Made by a program: the position numbers and the translations under genes | The notes under the pieces: model-generated | What the model saw: only the letters and a program-made list of their open reading frames with translations | Databases searched by the model: none | Told to the model about the DNA's origin: nothing | Part shown: piece by piece, positions 46,827 to 55,162 of the stretch | How the letters are laid out: each line of letters starts with the position of its first letter | How positions within the stretch are numbered: position 1 is the stretch's first letter | Assembly (NCBI RefSeq): GCF_015645385.1 | Contig: NZ_JADOET010000006.1 | Location: 167,336-231,335, forward strand | DNA length: 64,000 nucleotides | Direction of reading: 5' to 3' | Source of the DNA: Winogradskyella marina | GTDB taxonomy: Bacteria > Bacteroidota > Bacteroidia > Flavobacteriales > Flavobacteriaceae

Positions 46827-47201
46827 ATGAAAGAAAATCTGAAAAAATATGCTGTTGAATTTTATAAAATGGCGTACGAAGGAAATCCGAGAAAAGCAAC
46901 GGAATTATATGTTGGAGCCGAATATATTCAACACAATCCTGACGTGGAAAACGGAATCGAAGGTTTTATAGAATATTTTGAGCGAATGCAAACTGAATAT
47001 CCAAATAAATCAATAGAATTTGTACGCGTGATTTCGGAAAATGACTTAGTGGCTTTGCATACGCATCAAGTTTGGCCTGATAATGATGAATATGTTACAA
47101 TGGATTTTTTTAGATTTGATAATAATGAAAAAATTGTTGAGCATTGGGACGCTATTCAGCAAATACCTAAAGAATCTGCCAACAGGAACAAAATGTATTA
47201 G
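46827..47201 (+). CDS. SnoaL-like (NTF2-fold) protein
   Basis: A 124-residue cytosolic protein with the SnoaL pattern: a helix VEFYKMAYEGNPRKATELYV, then YIQHNPDVENGIEGFIEYFERM, the strand DLVALHTHQVW, and the C-terminal DFFRFDNNEKIVEHWDAIQQIP. Such proteins bind small hydrophobic molecules or act as cyclases or isomerases. It is a single cassette gene between an attC-like site and the heptamer array. Substrate unknown. Confidence 0.85.
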   Translation: MKENLKKYAVEFYKMAYEGNPRKATELYVGAEYIQHNPDVENGIEGFIEYFERMQTEYPNKSIEFVRVISENDLVALHTHQVWPDNDEYVTMDFFRFDNNEKIVEHWDAIQQIPKESANRNKMY

Positions 47202-47274
47202 ATTAGAAAAACAAGAAAAAAGCTAAAAAGCAGAACAGAAAAGCCTACTCACAACAAAGTATATAACTCATAAC

Positions 47275-47400
47275 TAATACCTAATACCTAATACCTAATC
47301 CCTCACACCTAATACCTAATACCTCACACCTAATACCTAATACCTCACACCTAATACCTAATTCCTAATCCCTCACACCTAATACCTAATACCTCACACC
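47275..47400. repeat. Minisatellite of exactly 18 heptamers
   Basis: 126 bases are divided without slippage into 18 seven-base units, mostly TAATACC with TCACACC about every third unit (also TAATCCC, TAATTCC). On the minus strand every unit starts with GG. It separates the SnoaL gene from the convergent DUF983 gene. Confidence 0.9.
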
Positions 47401-47409
47401 AAATCCATA

Positions 47410-47778
47410 TTAATTCTTGTAAAATATATGCGTCCAAATAGATCTTGAAAGCCTAAAATTAAATGTACTCAACAAAACCGCAATTACCACAATAATTGAA
47501 AATACCATAAGCGGAGATAAATCTACTATGTTCCAAAATAAAACAAGACTTGCAATCATTTCTGCCGCTCCCAGTGCGTAACTCACAAACATAGCACCAA
47601 AAAAGAACCCCGTTTCTTTTTCAAATTTAAAATCACATTGCTCACAGCGTTTATTCATTTCTGGTATTTTGAATAGAAATATATTCCCCTTATGATTAAA
47701 CATGTCTCCCGTATCACAATTCGGACATTTACATTTTAAAATACTAAAGATTTTACCCATAACACTACTAAATTTCAT
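47410..47778 (-). CDS. DUF983 membrane protein
   Basis: A 122-residue protein with an N-terminal zinc-ribbon-like pair KCPNC and RCEQCDFKFE, followed by two membrane helices (FFFGAMFVSYALGAAEMIASLVLF and VFSIIVVIAVLLSTF, in part). This is the DUF983 layout. Its role is unknown. It is one of few minus-strand genes in the accessory region and diverges from the AraC-type gene. Confidence 0.87.
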   Translation of the reverse strand: MKFSSVMGKIFSILKCKCPNCDTGDMFNHKGNIFLFKIPEMNKRCEQCDFKFEKETGFFFGAMFVSYALGAAEMIASLVLFWNIVDLSPLMVFSIIVVIAVLLSTFNFRLSRSIWTHIFYKN

Positions 47779-47829
47779 GACGACAAAACTATTAGTTTAA
47801 GCAAGATGTGACTTTATAATATTATCGCG

Positions 47830-47837
47830 TATTTTTG
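47830..47837 (+). promoter_or_regulatory. -7 element of the AraC-type gene
   Basis: TATTTTTG matches TAnnTTTG, 20 bases before the ATG at 47857. Confidence 0.5.
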
Positions 47838-47856
47838 TAATATTAGGACATAAGCT

Positions 47857-48735
47857 ATGAAAACTCCAATATTAAATATCAATCAATTTGTAGAAACAAT
47901 ACCCTTAAGTGATTTCTATGTCAATTCATTTTCGAACCATTTGGATCTAAATAAAAAATTGATTTCAAGACCTCATAAACATAATTTCTATTTATGTGTT
48001 TTATTTACAAAAGGTACAGGAATACACGAGATTGATTTTAATTCTTATAAAATAGAACCTGGTAGTGCATTCTTTTTAAGTCCTGGTCAAACACATTTTT
48101 GGAATTTTGATACCCAACCAGAAGGCTTTATTTTTTTTCATTCCCAAGAATTTTATGAGCTACAATTTTTAGAGCATAAGCTTAATGAATTTCCGTTTTA
48201 TTATTCCTTTCAAAATCCCCCATTATTAAAGTTATCTGCAAAAAACACCGATAGTATAAGCCAACTTTTTGATGAAATATACACTGAATATTTAGGATTA
48301 AAAGCTTCAAAAAAATTAAAGATTGTTAGTTTAATAAATTTGATCTATATAGAATTTTCGAGAAATTACACGCATAAAACTGAACTTACAAAACTGTTTT
48401 CTCCAAGTTATTTAAATATCCTTGAGAAGCTTGTTATTCTAATAAATGAAAATTTTAAAAATGAGAAATTACCAAAATTCTATGCAAATCGATTGAACAT
48501 AACTACAAAACACCTTAATCGAGTTATTAAAGAAACTATAAATAAAACCACTTCTGAATTGATCTCAGAAAGAATAGTTCTAGAAGCAAAAAGATTAATT
48601 GTGCATTCTAATGAAAGTTTAACATCTATTTCTTACAATTTAGAATTTTCCGAGTATTCATACTTTTCCAAGTTTTTTAAAATGAAAACTGGATCAACAC
48701 CTATGAATTTCAGAAAAAAATATAGGGAGAACTAA
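47857..48735 (+). CDS. AraC-family transcriptional regulator
   Basis: A 292-residue regulator. The N-terminal cupin-like sensor domain (RPHKHNFYLCVLFTKGTGIHEIDF, FFLSPGQTHFWNF) is followed by two helix-turn-helix motifs at about 195-285 (LPKFYANRLNITTKHLNRVIKE and LTSISYNLEFSEYSYFSKFFKMKTGSTPMNFRKKY, in part). Its target is not evident from the neighbours. It ends in an attC-like site, so it belongs to the cassette array. Confidence 0.92.
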   Translation: MKTPILNINQFVETIPLSDFYVNSFSNHLDLNKKLISRPHKHNFYLCVLFTKGTGIHEIDFNSYKIEPGSAFFLSPGQTHFWNFDTQPEGFIFFHSQEFYELQFLEHKLNEFPFYYSFQNPPLLKLSAKNTDSISQLFDEIYTEYLGLKASKKLKIVSLINLIYIEFSRNYTHKTELTKLFSPSYLNILEKLVILINENFKNEKLPKFYANRLNITTKHLNRVIKETINKTTSELISERIVLEAKRLIVHSNESLTSISYNLEFSEYSYFSKFFKMKTGSTPMNFRKKYREN

Positions 48736-48740
48736 ATACA

Positions 48741-48884
48741 ATGCACAACAACCTATAAAATTAATTGCCAGATTCTTGCCTACTGACCAAAGTTCTCGCA
48801 GACTTTCTTGGTCGGTAATTATTTACTAAATTAGTTGCTTAAAAACACGCCACAAACCAAACACAAAACGGCTGTGCATAATAC
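48741..48884 (+). repeat. attC-like site A48
   Basis: R'' ATGCACAAC, the A-family text TTGCCTACT, a central hairpin GACCAAAG with CTTTCTTGGTC (48785-48813), and R' GCTGTGCATAATAC (48871-48884) leading to the next gene. Confidence 0.55.
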
Positions 48885-48902
48885 AAAATCTCAATTAAAC
48901 CA

Positions 48903-49733
48903 ATGAACAAACTACTAATTGGACTAGCAACTTTAATCTTATTTAGTTGCAATACCGAAATCAAAAATGACAACGAAAACAGTAAGAACCAACCAAACCT
49001 TAAAACAGAAGTAAACGGAAAAATTAAGGTTTTAAACTTTGGAACGGCTCATTTAAGCCAAACGTCAGACGCAAATTCTTCTCAAATCAACTTGAATGAC
49101 CCTAATGAAAAAGCTGATTTAAAAAAACTAGTTGAAAAAATCGTTGAATTTAAACCAACTATTATTTGTCTTGAGCTAGAACCTAAAAACAATGACTATA
49201 TAGCTTCGACCTTTTCAGAATATGTAAAAGACCAAACGAAAAGGTTAAATTACTCGGACGAATTAAATTCAATCGGACTCGAAGTGGCGCGGTTGAGTGG
49301 TACAAATCGAATTTATGGAATAGACAGCCAAACAGGGTTTAATTACCCTAGTTTAATAGAGATAGCCAATAAGAACGTCGCAGACAGTCTTTATATTTCA
49401 AAAGTTATGGATAATTACCAAAAGGTGAACGCTTTGAAGTTTAAAGAACAATTTAAGACAATTAACACCAGAGATTATAAAATGGAAACATTTAACCTAT
49501 ACAATGTTTTGGCGACACAGCATACCACAGGGAATCAAGAAGGAGTTGATGAAATTACTAAGTTCTACCAACGGAATTTAAAAATGTATAGTAATTTTAA
49601 CGACATAGAAATGACCGAAAATGACAGGGTTTTTATCCTTTTAGGAGCAACTCACACCGCCTATTTCGATATTTTTCTGGAAAATAACCCAAAATTTCAA
49701 TTAGAAAATCCCAATACATACACTGAGTACTAA
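48903..49733 (+). CDS. DUF5694-like lipoprotein
   Basis: A 276-residue lipoprotein (lipobox LFSCNTEIK). The body matches the DUF5694/TraB-like pattern: KVLNFGTAHLSQTSD at the N-terminus, FKPTIICLELEPKN and the late motif VFILLGATHTAYFDIFLENN. The GTAH and GATH histidines recall the Tiki/TraB/EreA superfamily of metal-dependent hydrolases, so a hydrolytic role is possible. It is the single gene of cassette 4, whose ends GCTGTGCATAATAC and GTACTAAGCACAAC are nearly reverse complements. Confidence 0.75.
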   Translation: MNKLLIGLATLILFSCNTEIKNDNENSKNQPNLKTEVNGKIKVLNFGTAHLSQTSDANSSQINLNDPNEKADLKKLVEKIVEFKPTIICLELEPKNNDYIASTFSEYVKDQTKRLNYSDELNSIGLEVARLSGTNRIYGIDSQTGFNYPSLIEIANKNVADSLYISKVMDNYQKVNALKFKEQFKTINTRDYKMETFNLYNVLATQHTTGNQEGVDEITKFYQRNLKMYSNFNDIEMTENDRVFILLGATHTAYFDIFLENNPKFQLENPNTYTEY

Positions 49734-50199
49734 AAAGTACTAAGCACAACAAGTACTGCGAAAAAAGAGCAAGTAAAAACCCGTTAATTTTTCAATAAAG
49801 TACTTTTAAATGGTTATCAAATAGTAATCCAAGTGTAGCTCGTGTTTATATTTATGCTTTTAACAGACCTTAGTAGTAATTCCTCTTAACAGAATCCGAT
49901 TATTTCCTAGAACTAAAGAGGACAAAAAAAATTAAAAAAGGAAAAATGTAACGAAGTATCAATAATAAAAGTGGTTTTTTGGTTTTTGGTTTTTGGTTTT
50001 TAAGTATTACAGTATACCCTAAGTACTTTTAACGAGAAGCATTTAACTTGGCAGTTCATAACGAAACCTATACCTAACGTTACGTATTGATTTTAAAAGA
50101 AATAAAATTAACTTTATGGCGTATGCCTTTAGGATATGAACTTTTAAGATAACCTGTTTAATTTACGGGATATGAGTGATAACAGTTATGATAAAACGA

Positions 50200-50213
50200 G
50201 TTAGCACCAATTT
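50200..50213 (+). other. Cassette start site R' of cassette 5 (LysE/LysR)
   Basis: GTTAGCACCAATTT is the exact reverse complement of the cassette end AAATTGGTGCTAAC at 51856-51869, 14 of 14 bases. Confidence 0.75.
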
Positions 50214-50223
50214 GAAAAAAAAA

Positions 50224-50249
50224 CGCCCGATGAATAACGAAATCGGGCG
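50224..50249 (-). terminator. Terminator of the accessory LysE gene
   Basis: An 8-bp GC-rich stem CGCCCGAT / ATCGGGCG just after the minus-strand stop, followed by T8 on that strand. Confidence 0.88.
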
Positions 50250-50254
50250 AAAAC

Positions 50255-50881
50255 TTAAATTTTAGCTAATGCTATTTTTATTCCCATAACTATAAAAACC
50301 AAACCACTCAATTTATTTAACCAACGTCCTGATTTAGGATTACTTTTTAACTTTTGACTGAAAACACTAGCGAATAATGTCAAAATCAAAAACCATACAA
50401 TCCCAATTAAGGCATAAGTTATTCCCAATAATAGAAACGGAATAGGATTATCCATTTGATTTACATTAATAAATTGAGGAAAAAACGCCAGAAAGAATAA
50501 TGCAACTTTCGGATTTAAAGTATTAGTTAAAAATCCAGACCAGAAATCATTTTTTGAATTTCTGCTAAACTTTTTATTATCCGCTGGAAAAAATCCCTCT
50601 TTGTTCTTCAACTTTAAAAAACCCAAATAAAGCAGATATCCTGCACCGAGAAATTTGATTAAACTAAATCCAATAGTAGATTTTGCAATAAGAACAGACA
50701 AACCTAATGCAGCAAAAAATGTATGCACCAAAACACCTGTATTTACGCCAAATGTTGCATAAATACCTGACTTTCTTCCTTGACCTATAGATTTATTTAA
50801 AACGAAAACTGTGTCAATTCCTGGCGTCATAATAAAAAACAAAGCCGTCACTATAAATGTCATTAAATTTTCAATTCCCAT
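50255..50881 (-). CDS. LysE-family exporter (cassette-borne)
   Basis: A 208-residue transporter with six helices and the family signature FIMTPGIDTVFVLNKSIGQGRKSG and LTNTLNPKVALFFLAFFPQF. It is divergent from the LysR-type regulator 108 bases away, an arrangement typical for LysE exporters induced by their substrate. Both genes lie between complementary cassette ends. It differs clearly from the core LysE at 30417-31034, so this is not a recent duplicate. Confidence 0.9.
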   Translation of the reverse strand: MGIENLMTFIVTALFFIMTPGIDTVFVLNKSIGQGRKSGIYATFGVNTGVLVHTFFAALGLSVLIAKSTIGFSLIKFLGAGYLLYLGFLKLKNKEGFFPADNKKFSRNSKNDFWSGFLTNTLNPKVALFFLAFFPQFINVNQMDNPIPFLLLGITYALIGIVWFLILTLFASVFSQKLKSNPKSGRWLNKLSGLVFIVMGIKIALAKI

Positions 50882-50953
50882 TGTGTTCTATCTTTTAAAA
50901 TTAATAAAATATTTTCAACAAAGAAACAGTTTTAATATACTTCAAAAAATACA

Positions 50954-50961
50954 TATTTTTG
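50954..50961 (+). promoter_or_regulatory. -7 element of the LysR-type gene
   Basis: TATTTTTG matches TAnnTTTG, 29 bases before the ATG at 50990, in the LysE/LysR divergent region. Confidence 0.5.
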
Positions 50962-50989
50962 ACCAACTAATGCAAAAACAGCATTAATT

Positions 50990-51856
50990 ATGACAATTCA
51001 ACAAATAAAATATTTTTTAGTTCTTGCCAAAGAACTTCATTTCTGGAATACGGCAGAGAAAGTTTTTATATCACAGTCTTCATTAAGCAGACAAATCCAA
51101 GCTTTGGAAGATGAACTACAAATACAACTTTTTGAACGAGACAAGAGAAATGTCAAGCTTACAAATGCGGGTAAATTTCTTCAAGAACAATGGAGAGAGG
51201 AAATTAAAGAGTTTGACCAAATAATAAGACAGGCAAAAAAAATTGACGAAGGAAAAACGGGAACTATTTCTATAACGTATCCGGGTTCTATCGCTTATGA
51301 ATTTTTACCAAAATTCTTGGAGGTTTTAAGCAATAATCTACCTGATTTAAAAATAGAATTAACTGAACCGATAGACGAAAATCACGAAAAGCTTTTATTA
51401 AACTTTCAAACCGACATAGCATTTAGCAGAGATAAAATTAAAAATGCAAATATCGACTCTCAAAAACTTTATTCTGAACCAATTTGTTTGGTTGTCCCTA
51501 AAAACCATAGGTTAAACAAAAAGAATTTGACTAGATTAGAGAACGAAAAGTTTATTATTTCGGGTTTGCACCAAACCACTTTTTTTGCTTCGTTATTAAG
51601 GTCGTGGTTTTCAAAAAATGGAATTGAACCCAAAACCATAATTGAATCGGATTTTGGAGGAATGATAATGAATCTCGTTTCCAAAGGACTTGGAATCTCT
51701 ATTTTGCCATTGTCGTTTAAATCGGCTCAAGCAGAAAATGTTGAGTTTATAGAGTTAGAAGAAAAAATAGATTTATACATAAACTGGCGAAAAAAGGAAC
51801 TGAACAACACAATTAAAAAAGTGATTGAACTTGCGAAAAATGTTGCGAAAAAATAA
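50990..51856 (+). CDS. LysR-type transcriptional regulator
   Basis: A 288-residue LTTR. The winged helix covers residues 1-60 (IQQIKYFLVLAKELHFWNTAEKVFISQSSLSRQIQALEDELQIQLFER, in part) and the co-inducer domain follows (GTISITYPGSIAYEFLPKFLEVL). It most likely activates the divergent LysE gene. The stop codon lies inside the cassette end AAATTGGTGCTAAC. Confidence 0.93.
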   Translation: MTIQQIKYFLVLAKELHFWNTAEKVFISQSSLSRQIQALEDELQIQLFERDKRNVKLTNAGKFLQEQWREEIKEFDQIIRQAKKIDEGKTGTISITYPGSIAYEFLPKFLEVLSNNLPDLKIELTEPIDENHEKLLLNFQTDIAFSRDKIKNANIDSQKLYSEPICLVVPKNHRLNKKNLTRLENEKFIISGLHQTTFFASLLRSWFSKNGIEPKTIIESDFGGMIMNLVSKGLGISILPLSFKSAQAENVEFIELEEKIDLYINWRKKELNNTIKKVIELAKNVAKK

Positions 51857-51998
51857 AATTGGTGCTAACACCATATATAATTTATTGCTAGTTCTAGCCT
51901 ACTTACTAAGGACTTAGCGGACTCTCTATCTGTAATTTATTTGCTAACTTTAGTGCTTAAACACACAACTAACCACACACAACCACCTTGTTTGCAAC
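51856..51998 (+). repeat. attC-like site A51
   Basis: R'' AAATTGGTGCTAAC, then ACCATATATAATTTATTGC, the A-family core GCCTACTTAC, the right arm CTAACCACACACAACCAC, and the next start GTTTGCAAC (51990-51998). This is one of the two most complete A-type sites. Confidence 0.65.
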
Positions 51999-52030
51999 GC
52001 GATAAAAATCCAAACTCTCAAGACAAAAAA

Positions 52031-52058
52031 AAGACGAAAACTATTTAGTTTTCGTCTT
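52031..52058 (-). terminator. Terminator overlapping the stop of the acidic lipoprotein gene
   Basis: An 11-bp perfect stem AAGACGAAAAC / GTTTTCGTCTT whose outer arm encodes the last residues EDEN, with T6 following on the minus strand. Confidence 0.88.
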
Positions 52059-52536
52059 CAGGTGCAATAAATTTAGATTGATACTTTTCTAAAAACCGCT
52101 TCTGCCTTGCAATCATTTGTTGCCTTAGCTTATCAATGTCCATAAAGTCATTACCAAAATCACTTCCAAAAAAATCATCATTAAAGAATTGTTTACTAAA
52201 AAGTGAATCTTGAGAAAAAACATCAGAAAAGCCTTGGTTCTCAAATCCTGAATAATTTGTAAAAAATCTCGACTTAAAAGATGCTATCAAACTATCTTTA
52301 TCAGACAATGAGAGATGATCGTACTTATCGTTAGAAGACCAAGAATAAATACTGTCATATCTAATTAAGTTGCCGTTTTCATCAAATTCTTTATCAACTG
52401 TCCAAGACCCTTTAGGAGCATCAACGATGTCAGTTTTAGTATCTTCTTTTTCAACTTTTTTAGTTTCATTGCCTTGTGAACTACAACTAACACTAAACAA
52501 GCTAACGAAAAATAATAAAATATACGTTTTCATCAC
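52045..52536 (-). CDS. Hypothetical lipoprotein
   Basis: A 163-residue lipoprotein (lipobox FSVSCSSQGN) with a KKVEKEDTKTD tether, then GSWTVDKEFDENGNLIRYDSIYSWSS and a Phe/Asp-rich low-complexity part (FNDDFFGSDFGNDFMDIDKLRQQM). The N-terminal wording resembles small lipoproteins that occur next to Hsp20 genes in flavobacteria. It lies 8 bases after the 86-residue gene and is probably in one operon with it. Confidence 0.7.
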   Translation of the reverse strand: MMKTYILLFFVSLFSVSCSSQGNETKKVEKEDTKTDIVDAPKGSWTVDKEFDENGNLIRYDSIYSWSSNDKYDHLSLSDKDSLIASFKSRFFTNYSGFENQGFSDVFSQDSLFSKQFFNDDFFGSDFGNDFMDIDKLRQQMIARQKRFLEKYQSKFIAPEDEN

Positions 52537-52544
52537 TTTAGATG

Positions 52545-52805
52545 TTATGTTAAACTTAATTTGGGGTTTGTTTTAAATGGTTTGAACAAACGACCAGTGC
52601 CTATCTTTTTAATCAATCTGTTTTGGTGGAATACTTTTAAATTTCTTTCACCATTTTTATACCATACACATTCCAAATAACTGTCATTATCAACAAAACC
52701 AAATATTGAATCTTTTTTTGGAACATATTTGATAACTTGCATTGTTGGGGAGATAAGTTGTCCTTTAACTGTTACCCATTCCCCAGATTTAAACTTTCTT
52801 GGCAT
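52545..52805 (-). CDS. Small conserved hypothetical protein (SH3-like fold?)
   Basis: A basic 86-residue protein without a signal. FKSGEWVTVKGQLISPTMQVIKYVPKK and DNDSYLECVWYKNGERNLKVFHQNRLIKK look like a small all-beta SH3/Tudor-type domain of the kind annotated as putative uncharacterised YodC-like proteins (gives the pattern F.xGexVxLksGgp.M.V). It is upstream of and coupled to the acidic lipoprotein gene. Function unknown. Confidence 0.65.
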   Translation of the reverse strand: MPRKFKSGEWVTVKGQLISPTMQVIKYVPKKDSIFGFVDNDSYLECVWYKNGERNLKVFHQNRLIKKIGTGRLFKPFKTNPKLSLT

Positions 52806-52844
52806 AACAATATAATTTTAAAGAATTAAACTTATTATTAATAA

Positions 52845-52876
52845 GGATGCTGAAAAAAAAATCAGCACCCTTTTTA
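52845..52876. terminator. Inverted repeat between Hsp20 and the 86-aa gene
   Basis: GGATGCTGA and TCAGCACCC pair with one mismatch around an A8 loop. T5 follows on the plus strand only, so it may be a weak terminator for Hsp20 or just an mRNA hairpin. Confidence 0.4.
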
Positions 52877-52904
52877 ATCTTTATTCTAAAATTTTCTGAA
52901 CTAA

Positions 52905-53381
52905 TTATGAAATCTTAATGCTTCTGGCAGGCTTTTGTTTAGCCTCTTCTTTTTTTGGTAAAAGAATATTTAAAATACCATTATCATAATTTGCCTTAAT
53001 TTTTTCATCGTTTACACTTTCCGGTAAATTAAAGGTTCTTTTAAACGAGGAATAACCAAACTCCCTACGCGTATAATTTCCGTCCTTATGTTCACTTTCT
53101 TCCTTAGATTCCGCAGAAATAGATAATACTTCATTATCAAGGTCAATTTGGAAATCTGATTTCTTTAAACCTGGCACTGCCATTTCAACCATAAAAGCAT
53201 CGGCAGTTTCTTTAATATTTACTTTAGGCAAAGTAATCCCTGTATTAAAATTTGAAGTAAATACCGATGGTAAGTCTCTATTAAAGATGTCATCTAACCA
53301 ATCTGACAAAGTTGGAAAGTTGTGATTTGAATTGTTGTTCGCTAAACTTCCATTTTTAGGAACAGTTGCTAAATTGCTCAT
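52905..53381 (-). CDS. Small heat shock protein (Hsp20/alpha-crystallin)
   Basis: A cytosolic ATP-independent holdase. The alpha-crystallin domain runs from VNIKETADAFMVEMAVPGLKKSDFQID to the conserved GILNILLPKKEE near the end. The frame is open to 53405, but the extra MFNLNFLI is translated from AT-rich leader; ATG 53381 (MSNLATVPK) is the likely start. A perfect palindrome of 16 bp lies 26-41 bases upstream. Confidence 0.9.
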   Translation of the reverse strand: MSNLATVPKNGSLANNNSNHNFPTLSDWLDDIFNRDLPSVFTSNFNTGITLPKVNIKETADAFMVEMAVPGLKKSDFQIDLDNEVLSISAESKEESEHKDGNYTRREFGYSSFKRTFNLPESVNDEKIKANYDNGILNILLPKKEEAKQKPARSIKIS

Positions 53382-53406
53382 AATTAAAAAATTTAAATTA
53401 AACATT

Positions 53407-53422
53407 ATTTCAAATTTGAAAT
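53407..53422. promoter_or_regulatory. 16-bp palindrome upstream of Hsp20
   Basis: ATTTCAAATTTGAAAT is a perfect dyad 26 bases before the Hsp20 ATG, placed like an operator. The regulator is not known. Confidence 0.4.
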
Positions 53423-53576
53423 CTTTACGACTTCACTAATCTTTAAACAAATTAAATACCAAAATCGATTTTAATGCTGTTTACAACAATTATCATATAT
53501 AAACTTACCAAAACCCTGAAAAATTGTCAGTTTTATTCACAATAAAATGACATATCTACATTTTGAACCTATTTTA

Positions 53577-53898
53577 AACAAAAATAAAAGCTCTTTTTTT
53601 ATAACACTTTCTAAATATAAAGTTGAAAACCACTTGGCGAAAGCTTAGTGATTTTTGCGTTTTACATGTTTTAGAGTTTGAATATTGGAATTTGGAATTT
53701 GGAATTTCGTTATTGAATTTTTGAGCATTACGGTTTACCGTAAGTACTTTTAACAAGAAGCCTTTAACTTGCCAGTTGATAACGAAACCTATACGTAACG
53801 TTACGTATAGATATATATAAATAAAATTTACTTCGTGGCTGATAGCTATGTAACCTAGGACAATCTATTTTATTTACAGGATACCAGTAATAAACATT
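53577..53898 (+). repeat. B repeat copy 2
   Basis: Contains the GAAA-loop hairpin (53627-53656), heptamers GGAATTT x3 (53687-53707), TTACGGTTTACCGTAA, TAAGTACTTTTAACAAGAAG and the perfect 22-bp palindrome CTATACGTAAC / GTTACGTATAG (53789-53810). The right part differs from the other copies. A unit start GTTATATAGTAC follows at 53899. The 170 bases between Hsp20's palindrome and this copy hold nothing I recognise. Confidence 0.8.
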
Positions 53899-53938
53899 GT
53901 TATATAGTACGAAGTAAACAATTTAAACCAACATAATT

Positions 53939-54709
53939 ATGAAAAATCAAAAATCATTAATCATTCTTTTAAGTTTATCCTTTTTTACATTGAGTTGTAG
54001 TGAAGATTCTGTTTCAGATGAATTTGATAATGCAAATGGAAATGTTCAAGAAAAATTAATAGAATCTATTTCTATTATTTCAGCCCAAGATTCTCAAGAA
54101 AATAAAAATATTTCGATATCGTATACATCGGATGGATTATTAAATACTATATCAAATGATATAGAAACCAGCATTTTTGTTTATGATAATAATGACAACC
54201 TATCTAACATTACTGGTGCAGGAAACGACAATCTAAATATTGAAGACTTATATGAATCACCTTATGATGCATTTGAAACTGGCGAAGTTATTCAATATGA
54301 TGATAATGGAAACCCAAAAAAAATAGAGTTTTATGAAGAAGAATATGACTACAACACAAACTCATATTTTACAAAAATCTATACAGCAGAAATTTCATAT
54401 GATAACACACACAACCCCTATTTTTATACTTTAGAAGCAGGTGGTATTATTGAAGTATTAGATGGTGTTCAATTAAACTTCAGTATGAATCCTCAAATTC
54501 CCGAAATTGTTCAAGCAAGATTACTTTTCCCTGTAAATAATCCATCTCAACTTATTTACAAAAATGAAGAAGGAGAATTAATGCATACAATCAATATTAA
54601 TTATTCTTATGACAATGAAAATTATCCAACATCAGCTACTGTAACTGCTGTATCGATTCAAGATTCAGAACAAAGTACCTATTCTGCAATATATCAATAC
54701 GCAGATTAA
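53939..54709 (+). CDS. Hypothetical lipoprotein, YD/RHS-like beta repeats
   Basis: A 256-residue lipoprotein (lipobox TLSCSEDSVSDEFDN). The mature part has repeated beta units of the form YTSDGLLNTISND, VYDNNDNLSNITGAGNDN and QYDDNGNPKKIEFYEEEYDYN. These resemble the YD-like repeats of flavobacterial surface lipoproteins. It is the single gene between B copy 2 and an A-type site. Function unknown; cell-surface exposure is likely. Confidence 0.7.
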   Translation: MKNQKSLIILLSLSFFTLSCSEDSVSDEFDNANGNVQEKLIESISIISAQDSQENKNISISYTSDGLLNTISNDIETSIFVYDNNDNLSNITGAGNDNLNIEDLYESPYDAFETGEVIQYDDNGNPKKIEFYEEEYDYNTNSYFTKIYTAEISYDNTHNPYFYTLEAGGIIEVLDGVQLNFSMNPQIPEIVQARLLFPVNNPSQLIYKNEEGELMHTININYSYDNENYPTSATVTAVSIQDSEQSTYSAIYQYAD

Positions 54710-54715
54710 AAAAAA

Positions 54716-54828
54716 TTACAACACCGTTTACAATGTATCGCAAGGCAGTAGCTAATCTGGTATAGTCTTTCAGAACATGCTCGCACTCGGTTTGGCTGTG
54801 CTAAATTAATTGCAACGATAAGAGCTAA
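54716..54828 (+). repeat. attC-like site A54 (divergent subtype)
   Basis: R'' TTACAAC followed by ACCGTTTACAATGTATCGCAAGGCAGTAGC. The centre and right side do not match the main A family, and the flank match to the unit start at 53899 is weak. Direct transition into B copy 3. Confidence 0.4.
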
Positions 54829-55130
54829 TTTTTTCTAAATATAAAGTTGAGAACCACTTAGCGAAAGCTTGGTGGTTTTTGCGTTTTACAGGGTTTTGGA
54901 GATTGGATATTGGAATTTGGTTTTTTGAGCTTTTGATTTTGAGTTTTACGGTTTACCGTAAGTACTTTTAACAAGAAGCCATTAACTTGGCTGTTGATAA
55001 CGAAACCTATACCTAACTTTACGTATAGATTTTAACAGAAATAGAATTAAGATATGAAACTTTTGTGATCACCTGTTCAATTTACGGAATATGAGTGATG
55101 AAGGTGATTATAATAATAATAATAATAATA
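54826..55130 (+). repeat. B repeat copy 3
   Basis: GAAA-loop hairpin around 54852-54880, a heptamer slot GGAGATT, GGATATT, GGAATTT (54898-54918), TTACGGTTTACCGTAA, degenerate palindrome at 55007-55028, GTGATCAC, then GATGAAGGTGATTA and a TAA trinucleotide run (55111-55130). The next unit starts with GCTGTGTATA at 55131. Confidence 0.8.
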
Positions 55131-55162
55131 GCTGTGTATAAGCACACAAAAAGAAAAACAAT

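Larger units (their letters stand above)
49734..50254. repeat. Intergenic region with B repeat copy 1
   Basis: The first part (49737-49750) is the cassette-4 end GTACTAAGCACAAC. Positions 49966-50199 are the B element: GGTTTTT heptamer slot (49973-50001), the TAAGTACTTTTAAC block, a degenerate palindrome CTATACCTAAC / GTTACGTATTG, and the terminal GATATGAGTGAT...ATAAAACGA. The cassette-5 start follows at 50200. Confidence 0.75.

Noticed and set aside
50255..50881. Second LysE gene as a duplicate of the core LysE at 30417-31034
   Set aside because: The two proteins differ throughout outside the family motifs and have different neighbours; the similarity is only at family level.
53574..53756. 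60-residue minus-strand ORF
   Set aside because: It is the translation of B copy 2; the heptamer slot explains its repeated residues and the frame is not kept in other copies.
55111..55130. TAA trinucleotide run as a phase-variation tract
   Set aside because: It lies outside any coding frame and about 30 bases before an ATG without a recognisable promoter; only about seven units.
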